From: Halobacteriovoraceae bacterium
GTDB taxonomy: Bacteria; Bdellovibrionota; Bacteriovoracia; Bacteriovoracales; Bacteriovoracaceae
NCBI GenBank assembly: GCA_002711995.1
Contig: PASN01000014.1
Location: 310,001-374,000 of the forward strand
DNA length: 64,000 nucleotides
Reading direction: 5' to 3'
Shown here in pieces: positions 51,559 to 59,764 of this stretch; the stretch's first letter is position 1; the number at the start of each line of letters is the position of its first letter. Both the position numbers and the translations under genes were made by a program. The notes under the pieces were generated by a model, which was not told the origin of the DNA, searched no databases, and worked only from the letters and a program-made list of their open reading frames with translations.

Positions 51559-52584
51559 ATGAAGATACTTGTTACTGGCGGCGGGGGTTTTTTAGGATCT
51601 GAGATTTGCAAACAACTTCTAGATAAAGGCCATAAAGTTGTATCCGCCAGTAGAAGTCATTACCCTCACTTGGAAGAGATCAATGTCGAGCAAAGAAGGG
51701 TCGATCTTTCACAGGGGTCTATTGATTTGTCCGACATTGATGCTGTAGTTCATACTGCCGCCAAAGCAGGTGTTTGGGGAAGCTATGAGGAGTTTTATAA
51801 AAACAACTTTCTCTCCACCCAGAATATTGTAAAAGCAGCTAAAAACGCAGGCATTAAGAAGTTTGTTTATACATCTTCTCCCTCTGTAGTATTCGGAAAG
51901 GATGACATCGAGAATGCAAATGAGTCAATAGAATATCCCTCTAAGTTTTACACCGCTTACTCTGAGACCAAGGCAATGGCCGAAAAGCTAGTGCTGCAAA
52001 ACAATTCAGAGGAGTTTAAGACAATTGCAATAAGGCCTCACCTTATTTGGGGAGAGGGGGACCCACATCTTGTGCCTAGGTTAGTTTCAAAAGCAAAAGA
52101 AGGTAAGCTTAAGGTTGTTGGGTATGGTGAAAATCTGGTTGATGTGATTCATGTTAAAAATGCGGCCCATGCCCATGTGCTGGCACTTGAAGCTTTAGAT
52201 AAAAAAGACTTCAGCGCTGGAAAAGCATATTTTGTTGGACAGGAAAGACCTGTTGTTTTGTGGGACTTTATTAATCAAATACTTCACCACGCAGGGCTTG
52301 ATCCTATTGATCAGTATGTGGGGTTTAGGACTGCTTATATCCTAGGCGCAATACTTGAAGTGAGTTTTAAGTTTTTAGGTATAAAATCCCCCGAGCCACC
52401 AATGACCAGATTTGTTGCGCTTCAATTGGCCAAACATCATTACTTTTCCCATGAGGCCGCCAAGAAAGATTTAGGCTATTATCCAATTGTAACAATCGAA
52501 GAAGGCCTTTCCACTCTTTTTAAAGATAAGTACGAAAAACTTAGCGCGATTAAAGAGGTGGAGGCAAGGCTTGACTCAGTTTAA
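51559..52584 (+). CDS. oleD: OleD, NADPH-dependent 2-alkyl-3-ketoacid reductase
   Basis: This is a 341-residue extended SDR. The dinucleotide motif is GGGGFLGSE (7-15), and the catalytic pair is Tyr134-Lys138 (YSETK), with TSSPSVVFG for the Ser region. RPHLIWGEGDPHLVPRLV is typical of the 3-beta-HSD/OleD group. OleD reduces the OleA product to the beta-hydroxyacid used by OleC. It is the last gene of the seven-gene operon. A T8 run follows the stop codon, but without a proper hairpin. Confidence 0.92.
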   Translation: MKILVTGGGGFLGSEICKQLLDKGHKVVSASRSHYPHLEEINVEQRRVDLSQGSIDLSDIDAVVHTAAKAGVWGSYEEFYKNNFLSTQNIVKAAKNAGIKKFVYTSSPSVVFGKDDIENANESIEYPSKFYTAYSETKAMAEKLVLQNNSEEFKTIAIRPHLIWGEGDPHLVPRLVSKAKEGKLKVVGYGENLVDVIHVKNAAHAHVLALEALDKKDFSAGKAYFVGQERPVVLWDFINQILHHAGLDPIDQYVGFRTAYILGAILEVSFKFLGIKSPEPPMTRFVALQLAKHHYFSHEAAKKDLGYYPIVTIEEGLSTLFKDKYEKLSAIKEVEARLDSV

Positions 52585-52708
52585 ACACAGGCCTGCTTTT
52601 TTTTAGACTTCCCTGAATTCATTTACCTATTAGCTTAATTAAAGTTTGTTTAGGCCTGATAAAGGCCAAAAAGTTTTTAGGCCTATCTTTCTAAGATATA
52701 AGCTTGTC

Positions 52709-53692
52709 ATGAAATTTGGCAGTACGCTTCTGTTAATTCTAACCCTATTATTTAGCTCCTGTGTGGGAGAGCAAAACTTCTTTGCTGGAAAGGGCCCTCA
52801 ATCACACGAGATTATTAAACTGTGGTGGACCCTGTTTGGAATCGCCTCATTTGTCACGGTCACCGTAAGTTTTTTTTTAGTTCGGGGCGCCCTTAAGAAA
52901 AACCGCGATGACTCCGTTAATGATGAAGCTCTAGGTAAAGGCCTTGTTTATGGGCTTATAGGCACGATCTCTCTTTTACTTGTTATTATCTTTTCAACCT
53001 TGAGGCTTGGACACCCTCCTGAATATTCAGAGGGAAATTTTGAATTAAAAGTCGTTGGGAAAATGTGGTGGTGGCAAGCGCACTATTATGATCCTGAAGG
53101 AAATTACCTTTTCGAAACTGCTAATGAAATTGTTATTCCCACAGGCCGGCCTATTCGCATAAAACTTGTTTCTGATACGGTTATTCATAGTTTTTGGGTT
53201 CCTGCTCTTGCCGGAAAGGTGGATATGTTGCCTGGAAGGGAAAATTTCTTGGTGGTGAAGGCCGATGAAGAAGGTGTTTTCAGAGGACAGTGCGCTGAAT
53301 TTTGTGGAACCCAGCACGCCCTTATGTCCTTCTATGTTAAAGCGGTCAGTGAGGACCAGTTTTCTAAGTGGAAAGAGAAACAGGGGAAGAAGTATAAAAG
53401 GATCAAAAGTCACGCTTTAGGGGAAAGGGTTTTTATCAACTCAGGATGTGTGAAATGCCATACGATTAGAGGTCTGGGAGTGGCAACTGACGCTAAATAT
53501 TATGGGCCTGATCTCACACACTTTGGTTCCCGCTCACATATAGCCGCTGCCACCTATCCAAATAATAAAGGGCATTTGGGAGGATGGATTTTGGATCCTC
53601 AGGGCGCTAAGCCTGGAAACTATATGCCCGCAACACCTCTGTCTGGAAAGGAGCTCAATGCGCTTCTAGAATTCTTGGAGGCGCTTAAATGA
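52709..53692 (+). CDS. ctaC: Cytochrome c oxidase subunit II with fused cytochrome c
   Basis: This is a 327-residue lipoprotein-like protein (LLFSSC) with two membrane helices and a CuA domain. VIHSFWVPALAGKVDMLPG and CAEFCGTQHALM give the CuA His, two Cys, His and Met. A C-terminal cytochrome c domain has CVKCH and a YMPATPLS Met ligand. The fusion is diagnostic of caa3-type oxidases. The start at 52709 gives a clean lipoprotein signal; an in-frame TTG 63 bases upstream would not. It overlaps ctaD by four bases (ATGA). Confidence 0.95.
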   Translation: MKFGSTLLLILTLLFSSCVGEQNFFAGKGPQSHEIIKLWWTLFGIASFVTVTVSFFLVRGALKKNRDDSVNDEALGKGLVYGLIGTISLLLVIIFSTLRLGHPPEYSEGNFELKVVGKMWWWQAHYYDPEGNYLFETANEIVIPTGRPIRIKLVSDTVIHSFWVPALAGKVDMLPGRENFLVVKADEEGVFRGQCAEFCGTQHALMSFYVKAVSEDQFSKWKEKQGKKYKRIKSHALGERVFINSGCVKCHTIRGLGVATDAKYYGPDLTHFGSRSHIAAATYPNNKGHLGGWILDPQGAKPGNYMPATPLSGKELNALLEFLEALK

Positions 53693-55569
53693 CACCCGAA
53701 GAAATAAAGATTCAAGAATTGGAAAAGGCGTGGATTAACCCTCCGGGTTTTATCGGGTGGCTGAGAATTGTGAATCAGACCAATATTGGAATTCGCTATA
53801 TAAATACTTCATTGATTTTCTTCTTTATGGCGGGGGTCTTAGGGGGCATCATGCGCGCTCAGCTTGCCGCACCTGAAAACGAATTGGTAGGGCCTGAAAT
53901 GTTCAATCAGATCTTTACTGTTCACGGCACAGCGATGATGTTTCTATTTGCGATCCCCATGGTTGAAGGACTTGGGGCCTACCTTGTGCCTCTAATGATA
54001 GGAACAAGAGATTTAAGCTTTCCGCGACTTAGCTCATTCAGCTATTTTGTCTTTTTGATTGGAGGTGTCACTCTTTTTGGATCTCTTCTTTTACAAGTAG
54101 CTCCCAATGCAGGCTGGTTTAACTACGTGCCTCTTGCGTTAAAAGAATGGTCAGTTGGCAAGAATATAGATGTTTACGCCACTGTGATCACATTCATAGA
54201 AATAAGCGCTCTGGCCGCGGCGGTGGAGTTAATTGTAACCATTCTGAAACAACGAGCTCCTGGCATGTCCATGGCAAAGATGCCTGTGTTTGTTTGGTCC
54301 ATTCTTGTTATGGCCTTTATGATTGTCTTTGCCATGCCTGGCGTTGTTGTTGGCAGTGTTATGCTCGCGTTGGATAGGTTGGTGGGAACCGTGTTCTTTG
54401 ATGCAAGTGTTGGAGGAGACTCTCTTTTGTGGCAACATCTCTTTTGGTGGTTTGGTCACCCTGAGGTTTATATTGCTTTTCTGCCTGCGGCCGGAGTGGT
54501 CTCTACTGTGATTCCTGTTTTTTGCAGGCGTCCACTTTACGGTCACACAGCTGTTGTCCTCTCCATGGTTGCTATAGGAATCATAAGTTTTGGATTATGG
54601 GTTCACCATATGTTTACAACTGGCATTCCCGATCAAGCAAACGCATTTTTTAGTGTCGCAAGCGCTATGATTGCGATTCCCTCTGGCATTCAAATTTACT
54701 GTTGGATTGCCACTCTATGGACTGGAAGGCCTAAATTTACCACGGCCCTTTTGTGGTGTATGGGATTTGTAATCGTTTTTGTTGTGGGTGGCCTTACCGG
54801 GGTAATGGTTGCCTCTGTGCCTTTTGACAAACAAACCCACGACACTTATTTCGTTGTGGCGCACTTTCATTATGTTCTCATTGGTGGGGTAGTCTTTCCT
54901 CTTTTTGGTGGAGTCTATTACTGGTGGCCTAAGTTTACTGGAAAGCTTTTGAACGAAACATTAGGGAAGTGGAACTTCTGGATGGTTTTAGTAGGATTTA
55001 ATGTCGCTTTCTTTCCAATGCATCTTTTAGGCTTCATGGGAATGCCTAGAAGGATTTACACTTACTTGGAAGAGATGCAATGGGGACCTTTAAATCTTTT
55101 ATCAAGCATTGGTGCCTATGTTCTAACACTTGGGTTCTTGATATTTATAGTGAATATAATTTGGACGCATTTTAAAGGAGAGAAGGCCGGGCCAAATCCT
55201 TGGAATGCATCCACACTTGAATGGTATGCTGAATCTCCACCAAGAAATTATAAATTTCTTGAAATACCTCAAGTCAACTCCCTTAACCCCCTATGGGAAA
55301 AGGAAGAGCTTAAACCTGCCACCATTGGGATGAGAACTGATCGAAGAGAGATTCTTATTACAGAGATTTTGACTGGCAAGCTGCAGGCTGTCGCTATCCT
55401 TCCCACAAACACAATATGGCCTTTGGTTCTATCCATCGCCACTGGTATGGCATTTATAGGAAGCATATTTTCCCCGTGGTGGTTTGTCGGTTCATTCTTT
55501 TTAGTGTTTCTCGCCATTACAGGTTGGTTTTGGCCATCAAGACCTTGGGATGAAGGGAGGGATGTATGA
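53689..55569 (+). CDS. ctaD: Cytochrome c oxidase subunit I (caa3 type)
   Basis: The 626-residue protein has about 14 membrane helices, the length of Bacillus caa3 subunit I. Haem and copper ligands are present: His79, His257 and Tyr261 (GHPEVYI), His306-His307, His392 and His394. Asp108 at the D-channel mouth and Glu259 are retained. However, the K-channel Lys is replaced: IPSGIQIYCW places Gln335 where most A-type oxidases have Lys (PTGIK). The usual channel Asn residues are Ala97 and Ser115/116. It is the catalytic, proton-moving subunit. Confidence 0.95.
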   Translation: MTPEEIKIQELEKAWINPPGFIGWLRIVNQTNIGIRYINTSLIFFFMAGVLGGIMRAQLAAPENELVGPEMFNQIFTVHGTAMMFLFAIPMVEGLGAYLVPLMIGTRDLSFPRLSSFSYFVFLIGGVTLFGSLLLQVAPNAGWFNYVPLALKEWSVGKNIDVYATVITFIEISALAAAVELIVTILKQRAPGMSMAKMPVFVWSILVMAFMIVFAMPGVVVGSVMLALDRLVGTVFFDASVGGDSLLWQHLFWWFGHPEVYIAFLPAAGVVSTVIPVFCRRPLYGHTAVVLSMVAIGIISFGLWVHHMFTTGIPDQANAFFSVASAMIAIPSGIQIYCWIATLWTGRPKFTTALLWCMGFVIVFVVGGLTGVMVASVPFDKQTHDTYFVVAHFHYVLIGGVVFPLFGGVYYWWPKFTGKLLNETLGKWNFWMVLVGFNVAFFPMHLLGFMGMPRRIYTYLEEMQWGPLNLLSSIGAYVLTLGFLIFIVNIIWTHFKGEKAGPNPWNASTLEWYAESPPRNYKFLEIPQVNSLNPLWEKEELKPATIGMRTDRREILITEILTGKLQAVAILPTNTIWPLVLSIATGMAFIGSIFSPWWFVGSFFLVFLAITGWFWPSRPWDEGRDV

Positions 55570-56165
55570 ATGTGGAGAAGTGGACTCGCTACCATGCAGA
55601 TCTAAAACACCCATACTGGTGGGGGATTATGGGACTAATTGTTATTGAGTCGACTGTGATTGCAATCTTTCTCGCAAGCTATTTCTACCTATGGATTGTG
55701 AATAGTTCTACCTCCAGAATGGCGTGGCCGGGAGGGGAAATTCCTTCAATTTTTTATCCCAGTGTCAACATTGGGCTGCTTTTATTTTGTGGATGGTCCA
55801 TGTGGTATGGGGGTGTATTAATTCATAAAAACAAAACCAAGGCCTTTGGGTGGCTTGCGGTGGCCTGCTGTGTGGTGGCCTGTGGTGTGCTTTGGCTTAG
55901 GTGGCTTCAGATGCTAAACCTGCCATTTAGCTATGATCAGAATGCCTATGCCTCCTTTGTTTGGGTTTTAAGTAGTTTTCATTTCATGCATGTTCTTGCG
56001 GGAATACTTGGCACAGCTGTAATTGGTTGGTTTTCTTTCAAAGGTTATTACACCGAACAGCGAAACCTGGGAGTTCAGATAGACACGATCTATTGGTACT
56101 ACATTGTCGCATCTTGGATTCCTGTCTACTTTGTAATTTACATAACACCGAGGTTCCAATGGTAA
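55566..56165 (+). CDS. ctaE: Cytochrome c oxidase subunit III
   Basis: The 199-residue protein has five membrane helices, the short form found in caa3 oxidases. IVIESTVIAIFLASYFYLWI holds the conserved Glu region, FVWVLSSFHFMHVLAGILGT the conserved His cluster, and VQIDTIYWYYIVASWIPVYF the last helix. Its start overlaps the ctaD stop (ATGA), and its end overlaps the next gene by seven bases. Confidence 0.93.
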   Translation: MNVEKWTRYHADLKHPYWWGIMGLIVIESTVIAIFLASYFYLWIVNSSTSRMAWPGGEIPSIFYPSVNIGLLLFCGWSMWYGGVLIHKNKTKAFGWLAVACCVVACGVLWLRWLQMLNLPFSYDQNAYASFVWVLSSFHFMHVLAGILGTAVIGWFSFKGYYTEQRNLGVQIDTIYWYYIVASWIPVYFVIYITPRFQW

Positions 56166-56485
56166 AAAGAAACAACCTTTTGATGTGGGGAGCTTTGTTA
56201 GGCCCAAGCACAACGTGGCTTGTGTATTTGATGGCAAGCTTTACCGTTGCCGCCTATGCCTGTGAAAGAGGGGATGATTGGATCATGCAAGGTATGACCT
56301 TTGGGGCGGTTGTAGTTTCTTTCATTTTTCTGTGGGGTGGTGGGAATGCCTATAAGAGATTTAAAGCGAGTCAAAATCAAAGTGGTATTTTTATTTGTGT
56401 GATCTCTTTTTTGTTAGGCGCTCTCATTGTGTTAATTCTGCTTGCAAGTGAGTTGAGCAACCATTTGGTGCGGCCATGCTTGTGA
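56159..56485 (+). CDS. Small membrane protein of the caa3 operon (CtaF/subunit IV-like position)
   Basis: This is a 108-residue protein with three hydrophobic helices (WGALLGPSTTWLVYLMASFT, then GMTFGAVVVSFIFLWGGG, then GIFICVISFLLGALIVLILL). The start at 56159 (ATGG overlapping the ctaE stop) is chosen because upstream sequence in the same frame lies entirely within ctaE. Position and size fit a fourth oxidase subunit, but sequence similarity to CtaF is not evident, so the role is inferred. Confidence 0.7.
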   Translation: MVKRNNLLMWGALLGPSTTWLVYLMASFTVAAYACERGDDWIMQGMTFGAVVVSFIFLWGGGNAYKRFKASQNQSGIFICVISFLLGALIVLILLASELSNHLVRPCL

Positions 56486-56835
56486 AGATTATTGTCATCT
56501 TTTTTATGGCCGGGTGTCAGGTAAAGCAAGTGGACACACTTGAAGTATTGCCTGGCGCAACTAGTATTGAACGTGGGAAAAGGCTCACGTTCTCCTATGG
56601 CTGCGCTGTCTGTCATGAGATCAGTGGAATAAATGACTACCCAGGTAATATTGGCCCTTCTCTTGTTAATTGGGGAAAGCAAAAGTACATCGCCGGGGCC
56701 GTGCCAAATAGAATGCCTGAATTGATACTGTGGCTTAAAAATCCTCAGGCCATTCAAAAAAACAGCGCTATGCCTAACTTAAACATGACTGAAGAAGAAG
56801 CTTCAGACATTGCTACATACTTATACTCTCAATAG
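56476..56835 (+). CDS. Small mono-haem c-type cytochrome lipoprotein
   Basis: This is a 119-residue protein with a lipobox (FFMAGC) and one haem site, GCAVCHEIS, with AMPNLNM as the axial Met region. The C-terminal ~75 residues are clearly related to the second half of the next cytochrome (compare IAGAVPNRMPELILWLKNP with IAGQVANYPKSLVKWLMHP), suggesting duplication. It starts inside the end of the upstream small membrane protein gene. It probably passes electrons to the oxidase. Confidence 0.85.
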   Translation: MLVKIIVIFFMAGCQVKQVDTLEVLPGATSIERGKRLTFSYGCAVCHEISGINDYPGNIGPSLVNWGKQKYIAGAVPNRMPELILWLKNPQAIQKNSAMPNLNMTEEEASDIATYLYSQ

Positions 56836-56841
56836 GTGTTT

Positions 56842-57705
56842 ATGAAGGCGAGATTTGCAGCAATATTATCACTACTAGGCGCAGGCTTTATTGCCGGTAT
56901 AGGGACAACTATCTTTTTGGAACTTGGGCTATACGACCTGTCGGCCCTTAGTCCTCATAATGAACTTGAAAGACAGCTCATAATGTTTTTAAAAAATAAC
57001 GCCATTGAGTATCAATCAGGCGATATCAAAGCGCCGGCGCTTAATGATCGTGAGCGAATTAAAAAAGGATTTGCTCTCTATGAGGTTCAATGCAAGGTAT
57101 GTCATGGCGCCCCTGGCGAGCCTCGTGGAAGAGTTTCCACAGGCCTTAATCCAAACCCGCCACCTCTTTTTAAAGCGGATGACCATTGGAGCTCGGGTGA
57201 GTTGGGGTGGATTATACAGAATGGACTAAAAATGGCAGGCATGCCTGGAGTTGGAATTGGTCAAACAGATGACGATATCTGGAACATTGTTTCCTATGTC
57301 AAGCGAATGAACACGCTTTCCGTTGCCGAATACAAGGCCATGAAAAAAGCGCTAAAGGATGGGGTAGATCCGCCTGGACTGGAGTGGGAATTTCCAGAAG
57401 AAGGGTGGAAAAAATTAAAGAACTATTCTGCAAGTGAGGGAAAAGTTCTTTTAAAGAAACTGGGGTGTGCTAGCTGCCACAGTATTCCCGGCATAAAGGC
57501 GCAAAACACTCATGCGGGGCCTTCCTTAAAGGAGTGGAAAAATAGGCACTTTATAGCCGGACAAGTTGCAAATTATCCAAAAAGTCTTGTGAAATGGTTA
57601 ATGCATCCTGAAAAAATTGATCCTACCACACTGATGCCCAATCTAGATGTTACTGAAGAACAGGCATGGAAGATGAGCGCTTATTTGATGAGTCTTGAAG
57701 AGTAG
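56842..57705 (+). CDS. Di-haem c-type cytochrome
   Basis: This is a 287-residue protein anchored by an N-terminal helix (FAAILSLLGAGFIAGIGTTI). The first haem motif CKVCHGAPG lies near residue 92 and the second CASCHSIPG near residue 213, with LMPNLDV as Met region. It is a predicted electron donor to the caa3 oxidase. The ATG at 56842 is preferred to an adjacent GTG at 56836. Its 3' end overlaps the convergent ctaG gene by 25 bases. Confidence 0.85.
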   Translation: MKARFAAILSLLGAGFIAGIGTTIFLELGLYDLSALSPHNELERQLIMFLKNNAIEYQSGDIKAPALNDRERIKKGFALYEVQCKVCHGAPGEPRGRVSTGLNPNPPPLFKADDHWSSGELGWIIQNGLKMAGMPGVGIGQTDDDIWNIVSYVKRMNTLSVAEYKAMKKALKDGVDPPGLEWEFPEEGWKKLKNYSASEGKVLLKKLGCASCHSIPGIKAQNTHAGPSLKEWKNRHFIAGQVANYPKSLVKWLMHPEKIDPTTLMPNLDVTEEQAWKMSAYLMSLEE

Positions 57706-58529
57706 CCTAGAATTCTTTTGACACTCCAAAGGCTGGACAAAATAAAGGTAATACCTGCAGGCATCCACATGATGAGGCCTGCAGTTTGTTGATCTCTTAA
57801 TGGGTTGATTCCCAAAAGTTTTGAACTCTCTATATATGGTTGATACCAAACCCCTTGAGAAAGGCCCATAAGAGCTCCTAGGATCATTGCATGAATCATG
57901 GATACAAACAGGTAGGCCGTTGCAACCGTTGGCAAAAGCTTGGCCCCATATGGATTAAAAACTACTCGCCAAAATAGATAGGCAGTCGCGAAAAACAGAA
58001 TGTGCTGCAGATCGTGAAGATGGCCATCTGAAAGTGCAGCATTGTAAAATTTTGGAACATGCCAGATGTAAAGAGTGGCGGCATAAAGTCCAAAGGCCGT
58101 AAGTGCCCTTTGCTTCCTTAGAAGCTTCACTGTTTTTACATAGAGCTTTTTTATTAGGGTTTTATTTAAAAAGCTTGTAGAGACCATGATGTGGTAATCA
58201 AGGCCTGCGATTGCAAGACAAGGGGCTGCAACCATAAGGATTAAAGTATGTTGCAACATGTGGATCGAGGCCATCTTTTCACTATAGAGATCTATTGCTG
58301 TTAAGAGTGCCAGGAAAAGGGATGACCAGCCTGTCCAGAAGAAGGTCTTTGTGAGCTTGCTTCCATTTTTTTTATTAATGCCAAATAAGTACAAGGCCAG
58401 AATGGTAAATAGGCCTATCCAAACATGTGGTTCCGTATTGAAGCTTGTTGGGGAGAGCTCACCACTATGCGCTCCATTGTGAGCAATGGATCTAATAGGT
58501 AAAAGCAGGCATAGTAGAAGTTTGGCCAT
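57681..58529 (-). CDS. ctaG: CtaG, cytochrome c oxidase assembly protein (caa3 type)
   Basis: The 282-residue protein has about seven membrane helices. MASIHMLQHTLILMVAAPCL, GLYAATLYIWHVPKFYNAAL and HDLQHILFFATAYLFW match the CtaG_caa3 family, which helps copper delivery and assembly of caa3 oxidase. It faces the oxidase operon and lies 39 bases after the fabI-like gene on the same strand, so it may be the last gene of that transcript. Its start codon lies within an inverted repeat. Confidence 0.9.
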   Translation of the reverse strand: MAKLLLCLLLPIRSIAHNGAHSGELSPTSFNTEPHVWIGLFTILALYLFGINKKNGSKLTKTFFWTGWSSLFLALLTAIDLYSEKMASIHMLQHTLILMVAAPCLAIAGLDYHIMVSTSFLNKTLIKKLYVKTVKLLRKQRALTAFGLYAATLYIWHVPKFYNAALSDGHLHDLQHILFFATAYLFWRVVFNPYGAKLLPTVATAYLFVSMIHAMILGALMGLSQGVWYQPYIESSKLLGINPLRDQQTAGLIMWMPAGITFILSSLWSVKRILGYSSRLIK

Positions 58530-58550
58530 GGGGAATAAAATACCATGGCC
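58524..58550. repeat. Inverted repeat covering the ctaG start codon
   Basis: GGCCATGG and CCATGGCC form a perfect eight-pair stem with an 11-base loop. The stem contains the ctaG ATG. It may limit translation of ctaG from read-through messages. Confidence 0.5.
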
Positions 58551-58568
58551 ATTTGTTTTGTTCTTTGT

Positions 58569-59348
58569 TTAGAGCTTTGAAAAGGCCTTAACTATTCCTT
58601 GATCAAAGTAATTCGCGCTCATGCCAGCATCGACTATGGTGTTTGAGGCGTTTATTCCTGAGGATAGAGGAGATAGAAGGAAAAGAACTGTATTTGCAAC
58701 CTCTTGTGTCGAAAGGTTTTGTTTCCTCATTGTTAGTTCTTCGCTGTAAAGGTAATTCTCAATATAGTTTGGTATACCGGCGCTGGCCGAGGTTTTTAAT
58801 GGTCCGGCACCAACACTGTTAAATCTAATATTGGAAAACTCGCTAAAGGATTTTGCCAAGTAAGCGCAGCTCGTTTCAAGCATTGCTTTTATGGGGCCTA
58901 GGTATCCATAAGAAGTTGCAAGGGTGTTGGAAATCGAAATGGTGACGACACTTGCATCCTTTTTTAGCAGATCTTTAAGCTCATTTGCTATCTGAACCAA
59001 TGAGAAACTGCTTATATGACAGGCCTGTAAGTAATCCTCAAGTTTAGTCTCATGGAATGGCTTAGGCCCTTCACTGAAATTTGCAAAAGCGATGGAATGA
59101 AGAAGGCCGTCAAGCTCACAGTCTATATTTGCTTTTAAAGCTTTTAAATGTTCTTTGTTTTCAACATCGAGAAGAAACACCTTATTCTCTGGAAAAAGCT
59201 TTTCGACTTTCTCTTTATTCTTATCGTTTTGAGCAGAGAATATACATTCAGCTCCCGCCTGAATTAAGGCCTTGGCGCTAAAGTAGGCCACACTTTTCTT
59301 GTTCGCGATGCCAGTAATGAAATAGGTTTTGCCTTTAAGGTCTATCAT
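58569..59348 (-). CDS. FabI-like enoyl-ACP reductase (SDR)
   Basis: This is a 259-residue enzyme. FITGIANKKSVAYFSAKALI is the FabI-type nucleotide motif (GxANxxSxA). LDGLLHSIAFAN matches the FabI HSIA block, and SYGYLGPIKAMLE has the Tyr-x6-Lys spacing of FabI. It reduces trans-2-enoyl-ACP in fatty acid elongation. Here it is last or next to last in a four-gene unit with CrtI-like, FabG-like and FabZ-like genes, pointing to a dedicated rather than housekeeping role. Its start overlaps the fabZ-like stop by four bases. Confidence 0.85.
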   Translation of the reverse strand: MIDLKGKTYFITGIANKKSVAYFSAKALIQAGAECIFSAQNDKNKEKVEKLFPENKVFLLDVENKEHLKALKANIDCELDGLLHSIAFANFSEGPKPFHETKLEDYLQACHISSFSLVQIANELKDLLKKDASVVTISISNTLATSYGYLGPIKAMLETSCAYLAKSFSEFSNIRFNSVGAGPLKTSASAGIPNYIENYLYSEELTMRKQNLSTQEVANTVLFLLSPLSSGINASNTIVDAGMSANYFDQGIVKAFSKL

Positions 59349-59764
59349 TTGTTCTCCACAAGGGTTACTGCAAATTCTATGATTAACGCCTTTTTGCCAG
59401 AAACACTTGCCACGGCCTTCATGTAGGCCGCAGGGCCAATTAGTTCTTTTAAATCTACTTTTATATCGAGCTGATCGCCAGGTTTAACCATGTTTTTAAA
59501 TTTTGCGTTTTGAATTCTTGAAACGACGGCCGTTTTGCTGGCAATGCCTTCGCCCTTGTGCGCCATCAATAAAGCGCCCGATTGGAAGCAGGCCTCGCAA
59601 ATTAAAACACCAGGCATTATAGGGTTTCCTGGAAAGTGTCCCTTGAAGTAGTCCTCGCTTTCTTTAACCAATTTCTTTGTATGGATGGTGTCCTCAGTTC
59701 TATCCACCATTTCGTCTATGAACAGAAAAGGGTCCTTTTGAGGGATCATTTCCACCGGATTCAT
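59345..59764 (-). CDS. FabZ-like 3-hydroxyacyl-ACP dehydratase
   Basis: This is a 139-residue hot-dog-fold enzyme with the FabZ signature GHFPGNPIMPGVL (His43) and the second catalytic residue Glu57 in LICEACFQSGA. It dehydrates 3-hydroxyacyl-ACP to trans-2-enoyl-ACP, and some relatives also isomerise the double bond. It shares a single base with the end of the fabG-like gene and overlaps the next gene by four bases, so translation is probably coupled. Confidence 0.92.
   Translation of the reverse strand: MNPVEMIPQKDPFLFIDEMVDRTEDTIHTKKLVKESEDYFKGHFPGNPIMPGVLICEACFQSGALLMAHKGEGIASKTAVVSRIQNAKFKNMVKPGDQLDIKVDLKELIGPAAYMKAVASVSGKKALIIEFAVTLVENK

Noticed and set aside
52585-52610. Terminator after oleD from CAGGCCTG plus T8
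   Set aside because: The eight-base palindrome can form only a three-pair stem; the T-run alone is not enough evidence.
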